The notes under the pieces were generated by a model. That model made no database searches and was not told the DNA's origin. It saw only the letters and a list, made by a program, of their open reading frames with translations. The translations under genes and the position numbers were made by a program. A stretch of DNA of 64,000 bases from NCBI RefSeq assembly GCF_001458195.1, contig NZ_CYPU01000039.1:124093-188092 (forward strand), written 5' to 3'. Below, piece after piece: positions 1 to 6,082 of the stretch. This DNA comes from Ruegeria atlantica (lineage in GTDB: Bacteria; Pseudomonadota; Alphaproteobacteria; Rhodobacterales; Rhodobacteraceae). Numbering within the stretch: position 1 is the stretch's first letter; every line of letters starts with the position of its first letter.

Positions 1-1
1 C

Positions 2-406
2 TATGCCGGTATCAGCCACCGCGCCAAACGCGTGGTCGACATGTTGGGTGCGGTTTTCTTCATGATGCCAATGGCGGTGCTGACCTGGATGTATGGCTGG
101 TACTTCATGTGGCGGCACCTGATCGTGCCGAAACCGTCGGCCAGTGACACGCTGGATCGTTTGGTGATGAAATCCCGCGCGCTGCGCTGGAACATTGAAA
201 CCATCGGTTTCAGCCCAAATGGGTTCAACGGATACTTCTTGTTCAAGATACTGCTGGTGGCCTTTGCCGCGATGGTATTCCTGCACGCGATCGCATTCCT
301 GTACCGCTCGTATCTGGAATACGTGGAAGGGCCGGATAGCGTTGGAAAATATCTCGACAAGGACAGCCTTGGCGAGGGTGAAGAAGCCTACGAAGGCGCA
401 CATTAG
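2..406 (+). CDS. TRAP transporter small permease (DctQ type), 3' part only
   Basis: The reading frame is open from base 2, so the start lies outside the window and only the last 134 codons are seen. Two hydrophobic segments are visible, one beginning LGAVFFMMPM and one beginning FKILLVAFAA, as expected for the second half of the four-helix small subunit of a TRAP transporter. A large permease gene follows 17 bases later on the same strand, which supports the call strongly. The tail is acidic and hydrophilic. DctQ works in the inner membrane with DctM and a periplasmic solute-binding DctP. No DctP gene is in view and it probably lies upstream. Substrate unknown. Confidence 0.85.
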   Translation, partial: YAGISHRAKRVVDMLGAVFFMMPMAVLTWMYGWYFMWRHLIVPKPSASDTLDRLVMKSRALRWNIETIGFSPNGFNGYFLFKILLVAFAAMVFLHAIAFLYRSYLEYVEGPDSVGKYLDKDSLGEGEEAYEGAH

Positions 407-423
407 GGACGGAGACCCAGACT

Positions 424-2778
424 ATGTTATTCGGACTTGATGGCGTCGAGATAGGCCTCATTATCGTATTCTTCTGCCTCTTCGGGGGCATCCTTTCCGG
501 GTTCCCGGTGGCTTTTGCCATCGGTGGGGCCGGTATCATCTCATTCGGGATCATCGCCGCGCTGGACAGTGCCGGTCTGTTAATACACCAGGCAATTGAT
601 ACCAGTTCCCAAGCATACCGAGACCTTGTGAATTCGGGCGTCAAACCGGACACGGTGTCGGTGTTCCGCTTCCCGGATTTACCAAGGATCGCCGAGCCGG
701 TCTTTGTGCAAGGCTGGGAAACCGCGCTGGACCGCAATCTCTCGTTCATCGTGAACCGCATGAACGAACGCGTTCTGGCGGGGCAGTCTATTGAGACACT
801 GCTGGCCGTCCTGATGTTCGTTCTTATGGGCATCACGCTGGAACGCTCAAAGATCGCGAACGATCTGCTGACAACAATGGCGCGCGTCTTTGGACCGCTG
901 CCGGGTGGTCTGGCCGTGTCGATCGTGGTCGTGGGTGCATTCCTGGCGGCCTCGACCGGTATTGTTGGTGCGACCGTGGTAACCATGGGCCTGCTGGCGC
1001 TGCCGACCATGTTGCGCAACAACTACTCGCCTGAACTGGCGACGGGTGTGATTGCGGCATCGGGCACGTTGGGGCAGATCATTCCGCCGTCAATCGTGAT
1101 CGTTCTGTTGGGCACCTTGGCGGGTGATCTCTATTCAACTGCGCAGGAAACACGCGCTCAGGACGCAGGCTGTACCGATGCGCTGACCTATCTGGGTGAA
1201 CCGGCTGTGGTATCGGTAGGAACGCTGTTCCAGGCCGCCTTATTGCCGGGGATCATGTTAGCGTTGCTCTATGCGCTTTATGCCTTTGGTTATGCACTGT
1301 TGAACCCTGAGAAAGCCCCGGCAGTTCCAATGTCCGGCGGAAGTGGTGAGCCGATCACGCGCAGTGAAGGGCTGACTTGGTTGCTTGGAGCACCTGTCGC
1401 CCTGATCTTTGGCGCAGTCCTGCTGGGCAGCTCGGGGGTCATTGGCAGCCAGAACATCAACGTCTCGGCGTTTTCAGACATCGGTGCGGGCGCGTCGCTG
1501 CGCACCAATGTTTCCGAGCAGTGCAAGGTGTCGATGATCGAGTTGCACGGACAATCCGCCTGGGATCAGGCCGTGTCCGAGCAGGAAACGATTGACGCCG
1601 CAGGTGGTGTCGCCAACGCCGAACGACTGAGCGAAGAGGCGCTGGTCGAGGCGCGCGAGGCCAAGATCGCCGCTGCGGCGCCGATTGGTACTGGTGTTGC
1701 GGTGATTGTGGTTCTGCTGGGTCTGACACTGGTCATGGGCCGCGGCATTGCGCCGTCCAAACCGACGCAGCCGTTGATTTTGGGCGCTATCGGTCTGCTG
1801 TTGATGTTGCTGGTTGATGTTCTGTTGATTGCACCAACAACGTCTTCGGGATTGACCTTCGTCTTGCTGGCTTTGCCCTTTGCCCTGGCAATGTACGGCT
1901 GCAAGGAGGCAGCAGCCCGGTGTGCCACGAACGATCTGATCCGGGTGGTTTTCCCGCCATTGGTTCTTATCATCGCGGTGCTGGGTTCGATCCTGGGCGG
2001 TGTGACCAACCCAACACCCGCAGCAGCACTTGGGGCGGGCGGAGCGATCATGCTGGCAGCCTATCGCAAGCTGCAGGACCAAGAGCGCTCGGGCAAGGTG
2101 ATCATCTGGGCCACTTTTGCCGTTATCATTGCGCTGCTGATGGGCGTGAACTTTGATCTGCGCATCAATCAGAGCAATGTGAACTTTGAGACCTGGGTCG
2201 CCTTCATAATTGCTTACGGTGCTTATCTTTACGCTCTGTTCGGTCTGCTGTTTGGGTGCTGGGTTCTGTTCACCAGCGGGGTTCTGACGCCGGTGGTGCG
2301 CGAAACGGCCAAGGTGACCTCGATGGTTTTTACCATCCTGATCGGATCGCAACTGCTGAACCTGGTGGTGATCTCGTTCGGGGGTGAGCACTATATTCAG
2401 CAGTTCCTGCGCAGCTTTGACAACGAGTTCACGGTCTTCCTGATCGTGATGCTGGTGCTGTTCATTCTGGGCTTCGTGCTGGATTTCCTCGAGATCATCT
2501 ACATCGTGATCCCCATCGTGGGACCGGTGATTTATGGTGGCTCGTTCGATCCGAAATGGGTGACGATCATGGTGGCGGTGAACCTTCAGACGTCGTTCCT
2601 GACGCCGCCGTTTGGGTTTGCGCTATTCTACTTACGAGGCGTCGCGCCCAAAGAAGTCACAACAGGCCACATCTACCGTGGGATCATTCCGTTCGTGATC
2701 ATTCAGGTGGTCGGGATTGCGATCCTGTGGTTCTTCCCGTCGATCGTGACCATCGTTCCGGATCTGATCCCGAATTGA
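424..2778 (+). CDS. TRAP transporter large permease (DctM type), extended form, 784 aa
   Basis: Inner-membrane ion-coupled transporter subunit made almost entirely of hydrophobic helices. The DctM core is visible in stretches such as ASTGIVGATVV (about 176-186), GTLGQIIPPS (214-223) and LQTSFLTPPFGFALF near the C terminus. Usual DctM proteins are about 430 residues. This one is much longer, with hydrophilic insertions at about residues 55-110, 240-262 and 343-418 and extra helices around 420-500. The frame is continuous, so this is an extended subfamily rather than a frameshift or assembly error. It follows the small permease by 17 bases. A strong hairpin lies 26 bases after the stop. Substrate cannot be read from the sequence. 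Confidence 0.9.
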   Translation: MLFGLDGVEIGLIIVFFCLFGGILSGFPVAFAIGGAGIISFGIIAALDSAGLLIHQAIDTSSQAYRDLVNSGVKPDTVSVFRFPDLPRIAEPVFVQGWETALDRNLSFIVNRMNERVLAGQSIETLLAVLMFVLMGITLERSKIANDLLTTMARVFGPLPGGLAVSIVVVGAFLAASTGIVGATVVTMGLLALPTMLRNNYSPELATGVIAASGTLGQIIPPSIVIVLLGTLAGDLYSTAQETRAQDAGCTDALTYLGEPAVVSVGTLFQAALLPGIMLALLYALYAFGYALLNPEKAPAVPMSGGSGEPITRSEGLTWLLGAPVALIFGAVLLGSSGVIGSQNINVSAFSDIGAGASLRTNVSEQCKVSMIELHGQSAWDQAVSEQETIDAAGGVANAERLSEEALVEAREAKIAAAAPIGTGVAVIVVLLGLTLVMGRGIAPSKPTQPLILGAIGLLLMLLVDVLLIAPTTSSGLTFVLLALPFALAMYGCKEAAARCATNDLIRVVFPPLVLIIAVLGSILGGVTNPTPAAALGAGGAIMLAAYRKLQDQERSGKVIIWATFAVIIALLMGVNFDLRINQSNVNFETWVAFIIAYGAYLYALFGLLFGCWVLFTSGVLTPVVRETAKVTSMVFTILIGSQLLNLVVISFGGEHYIQQFLRSFDNEFTVFLIVMLVLFILGFVLDFLEIIYIVIPIVGPVIYGGSFDPKWVTIMVAVNLQTSFLTPPFGFALFYLRGVAPKEVTTGHIYRGIIPFVIIQVVGIAILWFFPSIVTIVPDLIPN

Positions 2779-2803
2779 TCTCAAGATCTGAAGACAAATT
2801 GAC

Positions 2804-2827
2804 AAGGAGGGCCGTATGGCCCTCCTT
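2804..2827 (+). terminator. Hairpin after the TRAP permease gene
   Basis: A perfect 10-bp stem (AAGGAGGGCC paired with GGCCCTCCTT) closes a 4-base loop 26 bases after the DctM stop. The following bases hold only short T runs, so termination may be weak or the hairpin may mainly protect the 3' end. Confidence 0.6.
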
Positions 2828-2873
2828 GCGCCTTTGTACCTAAAGCAAAGTGCTTTCAGAAAAGGAATTTCGT

Positions 2874-3323
2874 TTGTCCAAACCCGATTTTCAGGAGCGG
2901 TTGAGGCGCCTCGAAGAAAAACAGCATAAATCAGCGCCTCAAGTTGAACGTCCATCGGCAAGTGATAAGCGCGAAAGACTACAACGCGCACTTGAAGCAA
3001 CCGACGCAGCAGGAATTTCCCGGGCGGAATCCTTCCCACCTTTTCATAAGTTCCTATTCAAACTTGGGTTTACACCGAAACCGTTTTTTTACATGAGCTC
3101 TCTTTGGCTGTTGGTCATAGGCGGCGGCGTCGTTTTTCTGATATTTGGCGGTGTGCTATACAGTGAAATTGGGGCGACTATAAAGCGAGGGCCCGTAGCC
3201 GGCCTGTACAGGGTAGGTTGGCAAGGCGTCTACTTGATAACTGTGATTACAGCGATCGGATTCTCTGTTTACCATAAAGTTCGGGCAAAAAAGGCAGGCT
3301 TGCCGCGCTGGCGTGATCTGTAA
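2874..3323 (+). CDS. Hypothetical membrane protein
   Basis: Not recognised. The N-terminal half is charged and probably helical (QERLRRLEEKQHK, then KRERLQRALEA). The C-terminal half carries two hydrophobic segments, SLWLLVIGGGVVFLIFGGVL and GVYLITVITAIGFSV, ending in a basic tail, so it is probably an inner-membrane protein with a cytoplasmic N-terminal region. I place the start at TTG 2874 because AAGGAA precedes it by 7-8 bases. An in-frame GTG at 2850 lacks a ribosome site. Base composition is A/T-richer than in its neighbours, which hints at acquisition. It ends 4 bases before the convergent VOC gene. Confidence 0.6.
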   Translation: MSKPDFQERLRRLEEKQHKSAPQVERPSASDKRERLQRALEATDAAGISRAESFPPFHKFLFKLGFTPKPFFYMSSLWLLVIGGGVVFLIFGGVLYSEIGATIKRGPVAGLYRVGWQGVYLITVITAIGFSVYHKVRAKKAGLPRWRDL

Positions 3324-3327
3324 TTGC

Positions 3328-3717
3328 TCAATTGAACTGGATCAGATCCCAGCGATTGCCGAACGGGTCGCGCCAGACGGCGACGGTACCATAGGGCTCA
3401 TTGCGTGGGTCTTCTTCGAAATGGACGCCTGCAGTGACCATTGCGTTGTGGTCACGTTGGAAATCATCCGTTTGAAGGAAAAAGCCGACACGCCCGCCGG
3501 TTTGGTTTCCAACGGCAGCGGTCTGGCCTGGGCCATCTGCCTTGGCCAGTAGCAGGGATGCGTTGCCCGAACCCGGCGGGGCAACCCGGACCCAGCGTTT
3601 GCCACCGCCGAGATCAACATCTTGCAGCAGAGTGAATCTGAGTGTTTGGGTATAGAAGGCGATTGCGTCGTCGTAGTCCGGCACCAAGAGGGTGACGGCG
3701 AAAAGACTTTGGGTCAT
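3328..3717 (-). CDS. VOC family (glyoxalase/bleomycin-resistance fold) protein
   Basis: A 129-residue single-module VOC protein. It opens with the usual strand-helix pattern (FAVTLLVPDYDDAIAFYTQ) and closes with the typical DPFGNRWDLIQFN end, where the glutamate or histidine metal ligands of VOC enzymes normally sit. VOC proteins are metal-dependent enzymes or drug-binding proteins, and the substrate cannot be read from this sequence. It lies 6 bases downstream of the leucyltransferase gene on the same strand and is probably co-transcribed with it. Confidence 0.85.
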   Translation of the reverse strand: MTQSLFAVTLLVPDYDDAIAFYTQTLRFTLLQDVDLGGGKRWVRVAPPGSGNASLLLAKADGPGQTAAVGNQTGGRVGFFLQTDDFQRDHNAMVTAGVHFEEDPRNEPYGTVAVWRDPFGNRWDLIQFN

Positions 3718-3723
3718 GGGATA

Positions 3724-4548
3724 TCAGCCTTTGGTAGGGTGGCGGTCGGGCAGTTGGATGCTGGCAACCTGTTCCGCGATTGGCGCGGTGGACAAAGGGT
3801 GGCGGCTGGAATCCGTCAGTTCAGATGGGTTGTTTACGCTGATCCATTCGCCCTGGTAATAGGCCTCAAGCCCTGAGAAGCGCGCTTTGTAGCCCATCTT
3901 GGGGCTGCCCGGCACCCAGTATCCGAGGTAGACATAGGGCAATCCGGCTTCGCGCGCGATGTCGATGTGATCGAGTATCATATACGTGCCCAGCGAGTTC
4001 TGCGGTTGCTGGGGGGTGTAGAACGAGTAGACCATGCTGAGGCCGTCATCCAGGACATCCGTCAGGCTGACGCCGATCAGATTCCCGGATTCAGGGTCGG
4101 CATATTCCACGACCCGGCTGCGGATCGGGGTTTCTTCGATCATCGCGGCGAATTCGAAAACGTCCATATCGGCCATTCCACCATCCGCGTGGCGGGTATC
4201 CAGGTAGCGGCGGAAGAGTTCGTATTGCTCATCCGTGGCCCAGGGAGAATTTGCCCTGCGTTGCAGGTACGCGTTGCGTTTGGCCGCGCGTTTCTGACTT
4301 TTGCTTGGGCGGAAGGCCGTCACGTCGATCCGGGCCGACAGACAGGCTGCGCAATCGGAGCAGGACGGGCGGTACAACACGTTTTGCGATCGGCGAAACC
4401 CTTGTTGGGACAATGAGTTATTCAGCTGATCCGCGCCTTCCCCCTGAAGGGCAGTGAACAATTTACGCTCCATCCTGCCCTCAAGGTAAGGGCAAGGCTG
4501 TGGGGCCGTCACATAGAATTGTGGCGCGATTGGCAGCGTGTGTCGCAT
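3724..4548 (-). CDS. bpt: Aspartate/glutamate leucyltransferase (N-end rule)
   Basis: Moves leucine from Leu-tRNA to N-terminal Asp or Glu of proteins, marking them for ClpS/ClpAP degradation. Family signatures are clear: an early CPYLEG, the cysteine cluster CSDCAAC in the N-terminal third, and the acetyltransferase-like second half with [10 protein letters not shown] and [18 protein letters not shown] chose the ATG giving [10 protein letters not shown] (274 aa) because it matches the family's usual beginning. An upstream in-frame start would add 12 residues. The VOC gene follows closely. Confidence 0.93.
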   Translation of the reverse strand: MRHTLPIAPQFYVTAPQPCPYLEGRMERKLFTALQGEGADQLNNSLSQQGFRRSQNVLYRPSCSDCAACLSARIDVTAFRPSKSQKRAAKRNAYLQRRANSPWATDEQYELFRRYLDTRHADGGMADMDVFEFAAMIEETPIRSRVVEYADPESGNLIGVSLTDVLDDGLSMVYSFYTPQQPQNSLGTYMILDHIDIAREAGLPYVYLGYWVPGSPKMGYKARFSGLEAYYQGEWISVNNPSELTDSSRHPLSTAPIAEQVASIQLPDRHPTKG

Positions 4549-4625
4549 GAACGTTCCGTGTTTCCTTGGACCGGATGATAACAACCGATCCTAAAACCGC
4601 CAAGTGATTCACGTCGTTGAATTTT

Positions 4626-5057
4626 TTACGCGCGCTGGTTGATCATGACAGTTCCAAGGAACGCATCGGTAAGTCCCTGGCCACGTGCGCTGGTCAGCAT
4701 CATGATGACTGAGATGATCTGTATGACCGGAAAGGCCATGCTGACAAAATACCCGGCCGTGTGGGCCACCGCTTTGCCCAAATCCATCCGGGATCCAAAT
4801 GAATCGCGCAGTTCGATCCCCATAAAGCGCATGCCCAGTGTGGCCGAGCCATTGGCGATGGTAATCACGCGGTAGACGAAACTGACGACGGCGTAGATCA
4901 AGGCCAGGACGAAGAAGCCCAGACCAAAGGTCAGCAGGATGGCCACCGTACACAACAGCGAGATAAAGGCGATGTCGAAAAGCCAGGCGATAAAACGCTT
5001 GGTCGCGACAGACTGGTAAAACTCCGGCTGTCGGTCTGGGTCGGGCAGGTGGGTCAT
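4626..5057 (-). CDS. RDD family membrane protein
   Basis: A 143-residue protein with an R..AWLFDIAFISLL opening helix, which is the RDD motif region, a second hydrophobic stretch (FGLGFFVLALIYAVVSF) and a third near the C terminus. The middle motif GSATLGMRFMGIEL is characteristic of RDD proteins. These are inner-membrane proteins with three helices and mostly unknown roles; some have been linked to ion exchange. It lies downstream of the DUF2852 gene on the same strand, with a hairpin between the two. Confidence 0.88.
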   Translation of the reverse strand: MTHLPDPDRQPEFYQSVATKRFIAWLFDIAFISLLCTVAILLTFGLGFFVLALIYAVVSFVYRVITIANGSATLGMRFMGIELRDSFGSRMDLGKAVAHTAGYFVSMAFPVIQIISVIMMLTSARGQGLTDAFLGTVMINQRA

Positions 5058-5087
5058 ATTTTGATTTCCGGCTGAGAATTTAGGACA

Positions 5088-5112
5088 CCCTGTCCCGAAT
5101 GTCGGGACAGGG
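5088..5112 (-). terminator. Strong hairpin between DUF2852 and RDD genes
   Basis: An 11-bp perfect inverted repeat (CCCTGTCCCGA against TCGGGACAGGG) with a 3-base loop. It lies 10 bases after the DUF2852 stop and 30 bases before the RDD start. There is no T tract on either strand, so it may act as a processing or mRNA-stability element rather than a classic terminator. Confidence 0.5.
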
Positions 5113-5122
5113 CAAGGTCGGC

Positions 5123-5545
5123 TTAGGCGCGTTCGCCGTTTTCAGCCTCATCGTTGTTTTCACGGGCGCGTTCGTCCATGAACTGGTCAAACTCAGCCTT
5201 GTCTTTGGCGTCGCGCAGGCGGCGCAGGAAGGATTCGAATTCCTGTTGTTCGCGCTCGAGCCGGGCTAGGGTGTCGGACTTGTAGGCGTCAAACGCGCTA
5301 TTGCCGGATGGCTTCATCGCACTCATGTGGCTGTGCAAGGATTTGCGGCGGCTGCAGGATTTGCTGAACATGCGTTTGCTCCAGATCATATAGGCAAGAA
5401 GCGCCAGGCCAACGGGCCAGAAAAAGATGAAACCAAGGACCATGGCGGCGATCCAGGCCCCTTTGCCCTTGTCATCCATCCAGGCTTCGGCACGAGAGAG
5501 CCACCCCGGATTTTGTGGGACGGCGTGGTCGGACAATGCGGTCAT
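5123..5545 (-). CDS. DUF2852 family membrane protein
   Basis: A 140-residue protein of a family common in Rhodobacterales. A short hydrophilic start (about 30 residues) leads into one strong membrane segment (IAAMVLGFIFFWPVGLALLA), followed by a basic stretch and a helical charged tail (LEREQQEFESFLRRLRDAKD). The start is the ATG at 5545, preceded by GGAGA at a good distance; longer in-frame starts would run into the operator region. Function unknown. Two copies of an unusual palindrome lie just upstream, so expression is probably controlled by a dedicated regulator. Confidence 0.85.
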   Translation of the reverse strand: MTALSDHAVPQNPGWLSRAEAWMDDKGKGAWIAAMVLGFIFFWPVGLALLAYMIWSKRMFSKSCSRRKSLHSHMSAMKPSGNSAFDAYKSDTLARLEREQQEFESFLRRLRDAKDKAEFDQFMDERARENNDEAENGERA

Positions 5546-5563
5546 TTGGGTTCTCCGGGTTTG

Positions 5564-5582
5564 ATGTAAATTGCGTTCACAT
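5564..5582. promoter_or_regulatory. Putative operator, copy 1 (ATGTAAA-N5-TTCACAT)
   Basis: An imperfect palindrome with 7-base arms and a 5-base spacer, differing at one position from a perfect inverted repeat. It lies 19-37 bases upstream of the DUF2852 ATG, where it would overlap the promoter or leader. A perfect copy lies 58 bases away (centre to centre). The cognate regulator is not identified. Confidence 0.5.
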
Positions 5583-5621
5583 TGTCTAGATGGGGACTGA
5601 AGTGGGGGTTGCAAGGGGTCG

Positions 5622-5640
5622 ATGTAAAAATGATTTACAT
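5622..5640. promoter_or_regulatory. Putative operator, copy 2 (ATGTAAA-N5-TTTACAT)
   Basis: A perfect 7-base inverted repeat with a 5-base spacer, in the divergent region between the DUF2852 gene and the NTF2-like gene. An in-frame ATG at 5630 for the plus-strand gene falls inside it, which argues that translation begins further downstream. Its repetition at 5564-5582 supports a protein-binding role. Confidence 0.55.
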
Positions 5641-5692
5641 TTTGGATTTTGCGACGGTTGACCTTGCTGCGGAACGGGCGCACTTTCCGCCT

Positions 5693-6082
5693 ATGCAACA
5701 TGTTGAAAATACGACACCTCCGACCCTGGATGAAATTCTAAACCTGGAAAAGCAAGTTTGGACCGCCCTGATGGAAGGCAATGCGGCTGCAGACCGGGCC
5801 TTGCTGAACCCAGATTTTCTTGGGGTTTATCCGACGGGGTTTGCGAACCGGGATGATCACGTGGGACAGTTTGCCGACGCGCCGACGATGGCGCGCTATG
5901 AGCTAAGCGACACCCGGTTGCGGGTTTTGACCTCGGATATCGTTCTGCTGTCGTACCGGGCCGACTATCAGCGACCCAAGGCCGAGGGTTGGGAAGCGAT
6001 GCTAATTTCGTCGCTTTGGGAGCGGCGGCATGACGTCTGGGTCAACAGTTTCAGTCAGGATACGCCCCTGGAGGGGAAATGA
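5693..6082 (+). CDS. NTF2-like / DUF4440 small protein
   Basis: About 129 residues with the NTF2-like pattern: an N-terminal helix (LDEILNLEKQVWTALMEGN), a helix ending ALLNPDFLGVYP, and C-terminal strands (ELSDTRLRVLTSDIVLLSYR; SSLWERRHDVWVNSF). The fold forms a small pocket used for ligand binding or isomerase-type chemistry; no function can be assigned. I favour ATG 5693 since the earlier ATG at 5630 sits inside a palindrome. The stop overlaps the glnE start (ATGA), so the two are translationally coupled. Confidence 0.75.
   Translation: MQHVENTTPPTLDEILNLEKQVWTALMEGNAAADRALLNPDFLGVYPTGFANRDDHVGQFADAPTMARYELSDTRLRVLTSDIVLLSYRADYQRPKAEGWEAMLISSLWERRHDVWVNSFSQDTPLEGK

Noticed and set aside
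1474-2391. 305-residue Gln/His/Arg-rich minus-strand frame inside the TRAP permease gene
   Set aside because: Composition is typical of the complement of hydrophobic codons; no independent evidence.
424-2778. Fusion or frameshift in the TRAP large permease gene
   Set aside because: The frame is open throughout and the insertions keep normal codon use, so an extended subfamily is the simpler reading.
5582-5692. Longer NTF2-like protein starting at 5582 or 5630
   Set aside because: The extra residues do not fit the fold and the ATG at 5630 lies inside a perfect palindrome that looks like an operator.
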